This document shows positions 24,421 to 37,119 of a stretch of 64,000 nucleotides of DNA, in pieces. How positions within the stretch are numbered: position 1 is the first letter of the stretch; every line of letters begins with the position of its first letter. The notes beneath the pieces were generated by a model that saw only the letters and a list, made by a program, of their open reading frames with translations, was not told where the DNA came from and searched no databases. The position numbers and the translations under genes were made by a program. Location: contig NC_061125.1 in NCBI RefSeq assembly GCF_905220365.1, positions 11,487,831 through 11,551,830 of the forward strand, written 5' to 3'. The DNA is from Vanessa cardui (Eukaryota; Arthropoda; Insecta; Lepidoptera; Nymphalidae).

Positions 24421-25344
24421 CACACACATGAAACCTAACGCGTTCAACGTATATAGAACAAGAAAACATACTAAAAACGTTATAAATTTTCGCTGGTTGT
24501 TACCAGGTACAAGTTGCTCTCTGAAAACTGACCCAAACTATTTTCTGTACGACACCCATAGAGCTTCGTTCGTTCTCATTCCGAAAGCTTTGTACCAGAT
24601 AAGTGATTTTGTTTTGTGAGCGGATTCTTTAGGCGGACTCGGCAAGCCGTGAAATTGAGTACAAACATGTTCATGTAGTTTCCTTCAGTGGAATTATAGT
24701 TCAAAGAATTTCGTGCCTTGTAGTTCTTTTTTTATTAAATAATTGTCTCGTGTCGATTTATTTGACATATTTTTTTTATTGTTCTTTTTTATTGTTATTT
24801 CCTTAATAATTCCCTTGAAAGTACAATAAAATCTCTAAACATTCGACACGTGTAGCAGATTTTCATCCAATATAAGTGAACATGGGTTTTTTATAATTTA
24901 ATTTCGAAATCCTGAACATGTGTAAATAAATTAAGATTCACACGTTATAACCATTAAACCATTTTATTTATGAATGGTTTCAAAACTTTAAATAGTTTTA
25001 GTCTTCAATACTGAAATGTTAGTACGCTTAGTGAGAATATTCTGAATATGTAACATCAGTAAATATGATGATATTACATTATGTTATTAATTTAGAATAT
25101 ATAATAAAATGCATGTAAAATATTTATAGCTGACTGGATAATTGCATTCTTGGTTCTCTGCCAGTAGTCATAACATTATCCTCATAAAGGAGGTTGACAG
25201 AAATATTTCGCATAGGTTGATTTTACTTTGGAAACAAAAATAGCGAATATTGCAAAATTTATCTGCGAGATAATCGAAATGGAAAGAAAATTAATGGTTT
25301 GTTTAAAACCTAAATTATTTACCTATTTTTTTATATATATACTA
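24421..25344. other. Gene-free sequence
   Basis: Nothing nameable. Short open frames at 24371-24619 start within the relic and match nothing. Confidence 0.55.
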
Positions 25345-25836
25345 GCGGTCGCCCGCGGCTTCGCCCGCGTAGATAACGGTTCATAATCAGTCTTCTAATA
25401 TCCCTACTGCTGAGGCACGGTCACATTTGAAGAATTACTGCAACCGGCGCTTGGATCTATTGTGACTCAAATTCGTGATCAGAACACCTCCGCCAGACCA
25501 ACATCAGCCACGAATCTGATGAGGTTCTTAGGATCGGAGGCCATTATGCCCTCTAAGGACCGGAGTTAGAACATTTTATAGTTCTATCTTTTATAGTTTA
25601 GGCATAATACGCAAAAAAATCAACTTTTTTGGTAGATTTTTTCCTTTTTTGTCCGAAAAACCCAAAATATCTTACGGAACCATATTTTTTTTCAAAATAA
25701 AATTTAGCCTTTGTTATGCGGGATTAATTTAGCTTTCGAATGGTGGAAGAATTTTTAAAATCGGTCCAGTAGTTTTTGAGCCTATTCATTACAACCAAAC
25801 AAACAAAGTTTTCCTCTTTATAATATTAGTGTAGAC
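25345..25836. mobile_element. Composite old mobile-element relic
   Basis: The left edge GCGGTCGCCCGCGGCTTCGC and the right part AATCGGTCCAGTAGTTTTTG with TATAATATTAGTGTAGAC are the two ends of a common insect repeat of RTE/SINE type. Between them, about 25400-25570 is a GC-richer block. On the minus strand this block reads PKNLIRFVADVGLAEVF before stops. That peptide looks protein-derived, but I cannot name the source. Confidence 0.55.
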
Positions 25837-28222
25837 ATATATCTTATACCATCAACTAGTGAAGCCGATGGAATATTCCATCGATATCAATATAAGCCTA
25901 AAACTGATTTCTATGTTTCCAACATCAAATCAACTTCCATTCAAATTTAAAAATTGCATTTTTTAAAGGAATTATTTTTCAAAAACACTATTTTTACTTA
26001 TAAATTTAATACCGATTTTATGTTTTAAACATTTAGAATGTAAAAGGGCAAATTTTTATATAAATTTAATCCCCAATATCACCCCGTTGGGTGACCTACT
26101 TTCTTAAGAGCTATAACAGCGTCTTTAAGTCATAAACAGAAACCTAAACATGGAACTTCCAACTTTTATCTTAAGTTACATCCTCTTAGCTGATGAATTA
26201 TAAAAAAAACTTCCACATTTTGTCAAAAAACACTAAAATAAGAACAATTTTTTATAATTGCTTTAATATATATTAAAAATTTTAGTTTATGAATTTTGAA
26301 AAATCCTTTTTTCGCAAAAATTAACTCGTTAGACTCCCCGCCAGGCTGTGCTTTGAATAACAGTAGTCGATAATTTAAAAAAATATGAAATCTCCAATTA
26401 TTATTGCCCAAACTCTTCAAACCGGAACAATACAATAGTAAAAAGTTCTGTTGGCGGTTTTGTATCAATAAAATATTTTTGGAGTCAAGTTTAATTTTAA
26501 AATATTAAAATTTGTCATTTATTTGACATCTTTTTACTAAATCAAAAACATCTAAACATTTATGTTGTACTTGTAAAAAATTTAATATTACTCTATAAAA
26601 ATATGATCAATAATGGCTTTTAATACAGAGGTTACCGTCCCTTACACGATTACTTAAGCATGAAGTTGTCGAGAGAATTGTGTTGTCATTTTGAAATTTG
26701 TTCCGTAAACAACGGGAAATATTTCATCCTTATAAAGCCTGGAGATAACAACTTGTTATGCTTTAAAGTTGCTCGTTAATAATACAAAAGCAGCCATAAC
26801 AATCCTCATTTTACTTTAATAATGACAGTACAAAGTCTTGGAAAATGTTCAAGTTGTGGCTGAACAGAATGACCGCTGCACTGAATTGGCGACAATGTTA
26901 TAAAATATGACTTCAAAGGAATTTGAACCTTATTGTACATAAGAAAAGAATGTATAATGAGAATGCAAGCTTTGGAATTATGAAATCCGAATGAAACGTT
27001 GACACTGAGCCGCGGGGAGCGACGGAAGAAAATTGTGAGATCAAATTAGGTCCGGTCTTAAGTCCCAACAATAATAAAACTCGGAAATGAAATAATTATT
27101 TTTATACTGCGTTTATTGTGGATAAATATATGTTATTATCTAGCTTTTTTTGTCTTGATTCTTATGTGTTTGATTACATTATGTTTGTGTATGTGTATAA
27201 AATCTGAGTTGAGGGTTTATTTTTTTAATTAATACGATTATATTATAATTCTTGTTATCAGATTTGGCCAATGCGAGGTTTTGGTACTATGTTGTAATAT
27301 AATACAATACTACACGAAAACCTTAGTGTCATGTTTTATCGAAATACCGAGATTTTAATTCTCTAAAACTCCCGCGCATATAGTCCTATCCTCGGTTGTG
27401 ACGATTTACCATCTATATCATCTATACCAGACTATACCATTATTCCCATGATTCGAAAAGAAAAGCCACACAGAGTAATCTGACAGATGAAGACTTGTTT
27501 GTTTGACTTATTGGACTTAGACATCATTTTGTTTAAACAAATAAGGGACAATGAAGTTAAATAATTTGCGCCTTTTTACGCCTACAATTTATTTATAAAG
27601 TTTACATAATAATAATTTTAAACAAAACTTACCTTTTAATAAAATTTGTAAAGATAACTTACAAATCAATTTCTGATAATTAAAATCAATATGGGAATGT
27701 ATTATGGACATCAAAAGGCTTAAAAAAGCCACACCGTAAAATGTAAAAATTGGTATAAAAAATCCTAGATTAGTGTATGTTTAGTTATTTTCTATAAGAC
27801 AATAATAAAGTTTAAAACTCGCTCTGATAGTATGGCCCGTCGGAAAATGATTCCCCGTGAAGCATGAACAAAATCCATTAGCCGAGTCCCCGTGGACACC
27901 GACCTTCCGAATCGGAAATTACATTAAAAAGCGATACTTTTCAACAGCTGAAGATAGTTTCAAGAAAATGCAAAGAAATTATTTCCTTTGGGAGTAGCGT
28001 GATTTTTTTACTCTATTCGATATGGCTGTATAAAATAAAATTGATACTTTCAATATTTCTGTCGTAGTATTTGCATAAGTCTTCTTCGTAATTGGTTTAG
28101 GGTGAGTATTATCTGTAAGATGTAATTATATATTTTTTTATTTTTTTTTGCCTCTTGAGGCTGGAAAAAGATTGTCTTTATAAGGAAGATGACCTTTATA
28201 AAAAATGAAGGTTAGAAAAATG
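25837..28222. other. Gene-free sequence with a unique complex block at 26630-27060
   Basis: No protein-like frame. About 26630-27060 is non-repetitive, of balanced composition and free of simple sequence (for example GAGCCGCGGGGAGCGACGGA near 27007). A second, smaller block is at about 27830-27990. Both are candidates for conserved non-coding sequence by appearance alone. Confidence 0.4.
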
Positions 28223-28456
28223 ATGACCTCCGTGGTGTGTACACCTGCTTCATGGGTACGCCACTCCGAGGTCCCGGGTTCGATTCCCGGCCCAGTCGAT
28301 GCAGAAAAAGTTGATTCATTTTCTATATTGTCTTGGGTCTGGGTGTATGTGGTACCGTCGTTACTTCTGATTTTCCATAGCGCAAGTGCTTTGGCTACTT
28401 ACATTGGGATCAGATTAATGTATGTGATGTTGTCCGATATTTATTTATTTATTATT
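28223..28456 (+). mobile_element. SINE family B
   Basis: The head GACCTCCGTGGTGTGTACAC and box B GGTTCGATTCC (28277-28287) are followed by the family body to the TATTTATTTATTTATTA end. Relative to 11941 it lacks a few bases in box A. The 118-aa open frame covering it is a read-through of the SINE, not a gene. Confidence 0.85.
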
Positions 28457-28788
28457 ACTAAAACGAAGGAATTGTTTTCATTGATTATATGGCAAAGGAA
28501 TAAACAATTACTGGATCCCATTACGCAGATTTTATTCAAAGAGCTTGAAGCGATTACATGAAGCGCTGTTGAAAACTGTCATTGAGCATGTTGTTGTTGT
28601 TTCTTTAAGATAACGATTGCACTCTAGGCCATCCACAGTGGCCGCTTCGACATCCTCGGTCGCCCACCCTACATCTCGGGATAGGAAGTAACGATTTAAC
28701 TTATTTCGAATGCATGAAAATCATGATAAGTTTTTTTTTTTAAATATTTTATCTTAAGAAGGATAAAAAGTAAAAACATTTAATATTT
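28457..28788. other. Gene-free sequence
   Basis: The segment CAGTGGCCGCTTCGACATCC near 28638 shares TGGCCGCTTCGAC with about 49755, suggesting another dispersed repeat. Nothing else is seen. Confidence 0.4.
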
Positions 28789-29453
28789 ACAACAACAACA
28801 ACAACAGCCTGCAAATTTCCCACTGCTGGGTTAAAACCTCTTCTCCCTTTGAGAGAAAGAAGGTTAGGAACATATTTCATCAAGCTGTTCTAATGCAATA
28901 ATAATACACGTGTATTAGGCAGAATTTCTATGAAATTTGATTCACGCAGGCTTCCTTACGATGTTATCCTTCACCGCCGAAAACAAGTGTTACGAGAGTA
29001 ACCTTAGCCTTCAATACGGTTTTATGACATTTGATTCTATATCATAATTTATATCACATTATTATTGCATATTATTAATATAGCAGGAGCTATTGAATTT
29101 ACTTTATTATATTTAATTACAATTATTATTGTAATTAATTGATCAATAATATGTAAAACTGTAATTAACATTATTTTATATGGCATAGCATTTCATACTG
29201 GCATATAACACTATTTCTGATTTTAAATATTATTGAGCTGTCATTATAAAACAATTGGACTTTAGCGTGGGGCATTCTAGAAAAAGATAGAAACATTGAA
29301 TCATCATTGTAAAACGATAATATTATATTGGCCATCCCGAACTACTGAAATAACACAAGATGAAATATATAAATGAAGTACATGAATGTTCTGTTGTGCT
29401 TGCCTGGGTTTGAACCCGTAATATCCAATAGCCAATGGGCCATCTCAGCTCTT
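28789..29453 (-). mobile_element. SINE family A split by a later insertion
   Basis: The tail and body (28789-28987) and the head with box B and box A (29356-29453) belong to one reverse-orientation family A copy. They are separated by 368 bp of foreign DNA whose ends lie exactly in the GAGCACGAGATGAATT region of the SINE. The flanking CAAG is present on both sides of the insert. Confidence 0.75.
28988..29355. mobile_element. Candidate solo LTR inside a SINE
   Basis: The 368-bp insert begins TGTTACGAGAG and ends GAAATAACA, so it has TG...CA termini and a 5-bp terminal inverted repeat TGTTA/TAACA. It is flanked by a 4-bp direct repeat CAAG (28984-28987 and 29356-29359). Length, termini and duplication size fit an LTR left by recombination, of BEL/Pao or Ty3/gypsy type. 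A short non-autonomous DNA transposon is the alternative. No internal coding is present. Confidence 0.55.
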
Positions 29454-30367
29454 ATCATCATTTAATGTTTAATTTCTCATATTATAATATTCAAGCATGA
29501 TTTTGATTTATACGTTTTACCTACCTACGTATTGAAACCAAAAATTACAATAGTATGTAATAAAAGATAACATTGTTTGGTTTTGTATGCGGTAATAATT
29601 GATTGCTGAAATGAAATCAATTTAAACGCTTTTGAAAAGTCATCCATGCGTTCCACTAGTATTTTAAAACACGATTGCTCATTCATTCGATTATTCAAAG
29701 CGACAGGTCAGACCATGTATTTAATAATTTAAAAAAAAAAAACAGTTACGTGGATACCTTATGTAATGCTTAACTAAGTAACATAAAATGAATGAAATTC
29801 ATAAGTAACATGAAGTAATTATATAAATATACATATCCAATACAAGCATTGAATCTTTTTGATGTTTGAGAATTCACAAAGTTGATATAATTATAGAAAT
29901 TGAAAGTTTGATAAAAATGTATAATGACAAAAATATAAAAAGTAAGCTCATGAAACGGTTATATTACGCCTATAATTGTAAACATTATGATCTTAAATAA
30001 CGATTATGTCCTACATAAATGTTTGGAGGTAATACTGTTGTGGTACTAATTACAAAAAAAGAAGGCTTACTTTCATTCCTATTTTTTCCTGTATTGCAAT
30101 AGAATTCTTGTTGTGATGGTACGTTGTAACACGTGATCGTCGAGGCGTCAAATTGAAAGACAAAGTAAGAATCCTTTGTGTAAGATAAAAATAAATGTAC
30201 GTTAGGAGGAACTTCAGAACTAATCGACTTATATAATTGTCATGTGTTTTTATGAGTTTTGGTCATAATCTCTTTGCAGTCGCAAAAAGCTTTTTCATGT
30301 TATAGGTTGGTCGATGAGTAAATGGCCCTTATATAAATTCGTCACCACAGCCAATAGACAATAGTAC
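29454..30367. other. Gene-free AT-rich sequence
   Basis: Nothing recognised. Confidence 0.6.
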
Positions 30368-30501
30368 ATGTTATGTCATTTGTGCCTGTACACTGGCACA
30401 ATCAACCTATAAACCGAAACACAACAATACTGGGTACCTACTTCTGTTTGGCGCTATTATATCTGATGCCTGGGTGGTATCTTCCTAAACGGGCTCGCAC
30501 A
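30368..30501 (-). mobile_element. Family C repeat, reverse partial copy
   Basis: Reverse complement of the left half of the repeat at 8121-8394: TTTGTGCCTGTACACTGGCA, CCGAAACACAACAATACTGG and GGCTCGCACAG are visible. Confidence 0.6.
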
Positions 30502-31078
30502 GCCTTACCTTACCAAGTAAAGTAAAAAATATACTTGTATTTTCACTAAATTAAATTGTCCCAATTTTAAATGTTTAATCAACTTATATTATTATTGTTT
30601 AACATTGCATTATTGAAGCAATCTTCAGCCAAGAAAAACAGACTCTTAAGCTTTTATAATAAAAGATATAGAAATGTTTCCGATTAAATATATCTTAAAT
30701 AAATCTCTTATATTCCACGGAACAAACAATGCGAGAAATATTAGAGAAGTTTATAATACGTTCTGAGAAAAAGGAAGTTGATTTTAAGAATTCAATGCAG
30801 ACGAAGCCACGGTTTATAGCTATTGAATAAATAATGAACAATAAAAGATGCTCTAAACGAAGATTAAAAACGTTTGTTTTCTTTTACACTTTCACAAAAA
30901 TGTTCGTTGTAATAAATTCTCTGTACATTGGTGATTTGGGTTGAAACTATTGAATCGATTGTAATGAAACTTTAAAAAAAGTAGTGTTGTTCTTTTTAGT
31001 TCATTCATAATATCTATGTTATTTAATGATATGGTTGTGCCAAATAAGCAAGTCTAGGTATGTGACACGCTTATATAT
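30502..31078. other. Gene-free AT-rich sequence
   Basis: Nothing recognised. Confidence 0.6.
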
Positions 31079-31267
31079 TCTACTGCCAAGAAGCAATGCT
31101 TAATTTTGTTTTGTTCTGCCTTCAAGAATAAACGAGTCAGGGTAATTACAGGCACAAGTGAGATAACATAGTTCCCAATGTTGGTGTCGCATTGGCGATG
31201 TAAGGAATGTAAGATACATATCTTACAGCGCTAAATTAATATCTAAGGAGAGTGGTGACCAATCACT
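31079..31267 (+). mobile_element. Family C repeat, degraded copy
   Basis: TCTACTGCCAAGAAGCAATG, TAATTACAGGCACAAGTGAG and TGGTGTCGCATTGGCGATGT follow the order of the 8121-8394 copy, with a damaged right end. The 71-aa frame at 31273-31488 lies beyond it and matches nothing. Confidence 0.65.
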
Positions 31268-33940
31268 ATTAGTTGGCCAATTTTGGCCTTGCTATGTATC
31301 CTATAATTATTAAATGGATCATAAAATTGAATACTCTTATATGCGTCTTTGTTCTACGAGTAAGGATCTGTGTCAACGATCATAATGAAAATGATGATGA
31401 AGGAATTGTTGGATTTATGAGGAATGGAATCGGAGAATGGATAGGAATTTCTATAAAATTCAATAATGAGTTCGATTCGACTGGGTAAAGACTGTTACGT
31501 GAACACATATCACAAAACAAAGTTCAATCAAAAAATCATCTCTTATATTATTCTCTTTGCCTCAGCAATACTAAACCAGCAGTCAACAATAATCCGACAA
31601 TTATAATAATAGAAGCGTTCAACAAACCAACGTCATCTATGACGTATCAGTCGTTGCCCGTCGTCATTCAAAATTAAACCAGTCAGCTCCCATTTCGGCA
31701 TTCACACTAAAGTGACATAATGCGTAGCGCTATCTATCGATTACATAATATGCTTTATATACCCATTAGCTCGTCTAAATTTGCAGATATTAACATTTTA
31801 TTTGTATATTACAACTACGTAGAATGTATCGATAAATATTTTCTTTAGAAACTTATTTTTACTATGACGACCTTTTACATGAAAAATGTCATCGTATAAT
31901 ATATTCATTTTTTGTTTTACCATATAAGATTTATTTATGCGAGCCCGAACAATGATGTTATAAATATATATCATCAAATATCAAAACGTACAAAGGGTCT
32001 CTTTATATATCAAAGATTACGGGAGAAACCGCTCATTTCAAGATATTCGGTGGATACTTGACCTGCATTCCTGTAACGTATCCATAACTTTACTGCCCAC
32101 TCAAAATCGTCACGAGGACAGATAAGAGGTTTTTCCTTGTATTGGTTTCTTTGAAAGTATTGAATATAAAATATCTTTTGTTGTTCGAGCGCTTTGAGAA
32201 ATCGGAATGAGACTTACTTTAATATGAAGTTGCTATTTTACTTACTAAGTCATTTAAGTAACATTATCGTATGTATTTATTTTAAGCACGCATTAAAAAA
32301 TGTCAGAGCTTAAGATATATTTGACGTATTTTTTATTTTATACAAAAATATGTGATTGATGTATTTAGATTTTATATTAAAAAATCCATTAGTTTTATTA
32401 AGATTTGGTAAAGATTAAGAGTTATAAAAAATTGATTAAGTGGGTGCGTATTTCAATATTGATTTATTTATATCTGTCATATTTGACATCAAAAAGAAGA
32501 AGATGATGTATAGTTTAAATAATTACTCCTGAAGTAACACATACAAGTAAAGCCGTATTCCATTTTAAGAGGTAGTATTATGAGATCTTCTGATGTCTTT
32601 TGATATTTTAGGTATAATGCTAGGCAACTCTATTGTTTTAGTAATTTAACATATTTGTAAAGATACATTGGCTGTGATATAAGTTCTCCTGTATGTCATT
32701 TCCATTTCTGGAGGAGGAGTTAAGATAACCATATTTTTAAGCTAAAGAGTTTTAAAATGAAAAAGTACGGCCTTTATTGACATTTGCTTCTTCAAATGTA
32801 GGTAAGTTCTCAATTTTACTCTGTGGTAAAATGTTATTACGTTGTATTCACTGGTCTTAACTGGTAATTTACATTAAATCTCCAAGATAAATATAGATTC
32901 GTGCAGAAATGTTACGAGTATATCAAATAGCAGGACCGAACGCTCAAGAGCATTGGAATGTCAAAGCGTGGAAGTCTCAAATGTAAATAGTCGGAATATA
33001 GTTGAAGACTGAGAGATAATCAGTTCAAGCCAAACAGTCGGTAAGCAATTTACTACGGATTAAATCCCAATTCACTTCAGCATTCACCCCAAAGTGAATA
33101 ATGCAGTCAGTTTATTTGTACTGCGAAGTTACAGTTCGGTCTAATCGAATAAAGTCCGTTGAGGGTTGGAGACAAAGTCTATTCGTATGAATGAGAATTA
33201 GTACTGATACGGGTTATCGAATAAGCAGTTGAAGATAAAAAAATCACTTTTTTGATTACAGCTTATTTTTTGTTTGTTTCAAATCTACAAATATTGACTT
33301 CAATGAAAATTTCTGGGGTAAACTACAAGTAATATTGAATGTAAATAGATACTTAATAATTACTTATACTGAATGTGTTATGTTAAGCTTTAATTTAATC
33401 AATATAGTTTTTGGTTAAAATGTCAATAAATCAAGTTGTGTCTTAAAAGCTATTTTGTGTTGTTATAAGGTCAAATTAAATGATCTAACAAATATTTGTA
33501 CAAATTCTGTATAATATATCTAGAATTTGTGAAAGAGGAATTCAATTACCAATGAAATGTAATGTTAGGTAATAGCTAGGTATGTATATTATGTCTTACC
33601 TAACTTTGCATTTAACTTGTGACTTATGTTTGAATTTTATAAAAACATAAACAAAGATGCTATTTGAAATTAAAGATCCTTCACGTAAAGGGCTGTCATT
33701 AGTAGTTTAGTATTATTTTCATTAAATGCATGCTTGTGCTGGCTTGGGTATTGCTACGTGAACTGAATTGATAAATCTCTGGAAGGAAGTTCCTTGTTAT
33801 GTGCATCTGCAGTACTTTCATAATATATATTTTTATTTTCTGCGATAATGACGCTATTATTTTGCTACAAATAAGCTTGGAAATACTTGATTTGAAAATG
33901 ATAGCATTGCTTACATATATTTTTATTATATAGATTCGAA
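31268..33940. other. Gene-free AT-rich sequence
   Basis: About 2.7 kb with no protein-like frame and no repeat that I recognise. Confidence 0.55.
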
Positions 33941-34242
33941 TTTTTGTTCGGCGAGCAGAGATGGCCCAGTGGTTAGAACGCGTGAATCTTAACCGATGAT
34001 TAAGGGTTCAAACCCAGGCAAGGACCATTAATTATTCAAGTACTTCATTAGTGTTTATAATCTCGTGCAAGGAAAGCGTCGTGAGGAAACCTGCATGTGC
34101 CTAATTTCATAGAGATTCTGCACATGTGTATTCCACAAACACGCGTGGTGTAATATGTTTCAAAACTTCTCCTCCAAGGGAGAGAGTCCTTAGCCCAACA
34201 GTGGGAAATTTACAGGCTATTGTTGTTGTTTTTGTTCGGCGA
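33941..34242 (+). mobile_element. SINE family A with perfect 14-bp target-site duplication
   Basis: TTTTTGTTCGGCGA is repeated exactly at 33941-33954 and 34229-34242. Between them is the tRNA-like head (box A GATGGCCCAGTGGTTAGAAC, box B GGGTTCAAACCC), the body, and the ACAGGCTATTGTTGTTG tail. This copy defines the limits of the family best: about 274 bp, ending in a (GTT)n tail. The open frame at 34107-34304 is a shadow. Confidence 0.92.
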
Positions 34243-35287
34243 TCAAGTACAAATTCGTTAAGGATCTTATATATATCTGAAGGAATTTTGTAAGTTAAGT
34301 ACACACAAAAAAGAATCCAATCTACCGAAAGTTTTTCCTGCCAGCATACGAGTTGATGGGTGACCTAATGTTAGGCGATCATCGTCGCACGTGGACATTA
34401 CTAAAGTCAAGGGAATTGTAATTTTGGGCGTATAAGTATAAATTGGTTCCATAGGTACGTGGAAGAAATTACTTGCAATAAATAATAAGTATTTAGTTAA
34501 CCTCTTTTATAACAAACTTTTTTTTGGTTTTTATAGTCAGTGATTTGTTTGTCGAACAAATTTTGTAATTATATTTTATGAAAATTAAACCCAAACGATT
34601 ATGATGAAACTTGTGTGCGTAAATTATTTCGCTCTTAATCAATTCAATGTTATATGAGTTTAATTCTGTTAATCTGTAAAATATTCTGTTAATATAAATG
34701 CTTTTTTTTTTAATTAGTTGTGTGAAATGCACCTTATGAATAATTTATTATTAATAAACCCAAATAAAATGTCTCAGGTACGAAATATAATGTTCGTTAT
34801 TTACACCGACATTTCCTGTATTTGAGCGTTATTTTTCCGGTCGCATTATAAAGGTCGGTGTCCACTCGGTACTGCACGCTTGACGAGGGTCGGGCTCGTT
34901 AGAGAGATCGACTAACAATGTACATTGTGTACACGCTGGTTATATAATAGAATACCGGTTTGCTAGCTCACTATTATAACTTATGCAAAATGCATGCAGA
35001 GAAAATCATAAGGTAAGATTTTTATCGTATACATAAATATTTCTTTGCGAATTATTTCATTTGGAAGTTTTAATGTTGTTAAGAGTTATAGTGATTTAAA
35101 ATTAGATACGATTTTCTATTTACCTACTTTACGCTTGGGATATTTTTCAAATATTTTCTGGCTCAAGTTCCGCCGTGAAACCGTGAAAAGAGACGTCTTA
35201 GCAATGTTTTAATATAGATTGATGTTTATTGAATTTACACAATAATGTTACTTTGTTTTATCTTGATTCGATTTTTGGAAGTAAACA
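34243..35287. other. Sequence around a candidate promoter and first exon
   Basis: Mostly AT-rich and gene-free, apart from the GC-elevated segment described separately at 34845-35014. Confidence 0.4.
34845..35014 (+). promoter_or_regulatory. Candidate core promoter and non-repetitive first exon with splice donor
   Basis: A TATA-like box (ATTATAAAGG, 34845-34854) is followed about 25-30 bp later by CGGTACTGCACGC and then a GC-elevated segment (GACGAGGGTCGGGCTCG) that could hold a downstream promoter element. An ATG at 34983 opens a short frame that runs into a strong splice donor AAG|GTAAGA, with the intron starting at 35013. The combination is what a first exon of a multi-exon gene would look like. 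No partner exon is visible, so this remains a guess. Confidence 0.25.
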
Positions 35288-35410
35288 CTGTGATCTTAAC
35301 CGCAGGTTTGAATTAATCGCGGTGAAAGAAAACATCGTGAGGAAGGTTTTATGTTTACACACGTTCTACACGTTTATCTACTAAACCGCAATGGAACTGT
35401 TTGATGTAAT
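35288..35410 (+). mobile_element. SINE family A, heavily decayed internal fragment
   Basis: GATCTTAACCGCAGGTTTGA, CGGTGAAAGAAAACATCGTG with AGGAAGG, and later ACTAAACCGCAATGGAACTG follow family A order with deletions. Confidence 0.5.
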
Positions 35411-36907
35411 TAAAAAGAAGCAATTTCTTGCATCTACTGATTTAAATCAGAATAAATAATCTTCGACATAGGGTGCACAAATGAGTTACTTAGTAGAAGA
35501 TAATTACTAAAGATATGTGTGCTTCATGGACACTGCGGAAAAGGGCATCCCATATATTGGCAATGCGTGACTAACTTTGGGAAGCATGTTGTTGTGCCTC
35601 CTGTCAATGTAGTTACTCTGTGTTCCTGCTTTGACACAGAACATATGATGAGTATCAATACAAACATTTGCAGATCACCTAGAAACCACAGTAACTCAAT
35701 ACAAGTCTCATAATCAACAATGAGCAATAAACATTACACAATATACCTATTTAAATTATTTTTTTATTTTCTTTTTTGCAAATTAATTAGTATATAATTC
35801 ACAAAATAAATTTCGTAATTAACAAAGTGATTTATGTTTCTCTAAAATTTTTGATCATGATTGATAATCTCAAGCTTATTACTAAAATAAAAAAAAATAA
35901 ATAAAAAAACACTCTTTTCATGTCTTCGGATATTTGTACGAGTATATTACAAAAAGGAAAAAAATATCGATTCGACACAAGTGACACGAATTTCGCTTCA
36001 ATTCACTGTAAAATTATAGGCTATTATCGTATATGGAGGCATACTTACGGCATACTTACTCTCATTATTGAAAGAGGCTTTTTGCTACGATAATCCATCG
36101 TATGGCATTATCGATGGACTCATCGATTACGCTGATACGCGAGTACTGATTTTGTACCAGCTTAGTATATTATTTAGTTGTATACTGAGAAAGTGGACTA
36201 ACGTTCTATTTTCAATTTTTGCATATCAATTGATTTTTTCATTGTTATATAAGATATTTATGGTATTACGTTGATATTATAATAGGAATAATTTATATAC
36301 TAAGGCAGTTTGTGTGATTACATTATTACCCAAAAAGGTACTTATCATTAATTAGTAATCTATATTAGTATCATTTTTTTTATTATATTCAATTAAAATC
36401 ATTTTTTTTACAATAAGGTATGTAAACAAGGTTGTTTATTTTGCGTAAATATTAAGTAAAATATTTTTATATTACATAGCTTTTCCTTTAATTATTCGAA
36501 ATGCCTGCACTAGCAGATAACTTAGCAATTTAGAGGAGATTAAGTCGTAATGCTTAGTGGATACCAGCGGGAGAGTAGGGTGGCTATAATTACTAGGATA
36601 CAGGTATAATTCCGCAGGATTTACACGAGGATTACTACACTATTTAATGTTCGTCTTAGATCCGCATAGCAATATCTTGATTATGACTTCGGTGTACATG
36701 ATATTTTTTCTTACATAACATACATTTCTCCATGTTATTCGAACAGTGAGTGATTTGGTGCAAGAAATAAATTGTTTTTGTCAATGTTAAATACATCGTA
36801 ATTTTTGGAACGAATTATTTTACGATGTAGGAACTGTTAGGACCTCTTCTAGTGATCTCTATTCTCTGTGTGACGTTCTCTCATGTCAGGAAAAAGTATT
36901 ATGATAC

Positions 36908-36910
<3 letters not shown>
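35411..36910. other. Gene-free sequence with a decayed family C fragment
   Basis: About 35535-35670 is a reverse, degraded family C copy (ATTGGCAATGCG, AACTTTGGGAAGCATGTTGT, GTAGTTACTCTG). It explains the open frames on both strands here. The rest is AT-rich with nothing recognised. Confidence 0.5.

Positions 36911-36982
<72 letters not shown>
36911..36982. repeat. (TA)36 microsatellite
   Basis: Seventy-two bases of uninterrupted TA, the longest simple repeat in the window. Confidence 0.98.
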
Positions 36983-36986
<4 letters not shown>

Positions 36987-37119
36987 TACATGACCTTTCC
37001 CTTTCCTCTACTTTATATCATAATGTATATCTATCATATATATCAAACTATAAAAAATGAAAGAGATTTTCATTTTTATGGTTTGGTATAAAAATATTTA
37101 AATTTATTTTTTATTATAA

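Noticed and set aside
28205..28561. 118-aa open frame
   Set aside because: Most of it is translation of the family B SINE at 28223-28456; no protein similarity beyond other SINE read-throughs.
35519..35727. Open frames on both strands
   Set aside because: Explained by a decayed family C repeat in reverse orientation.
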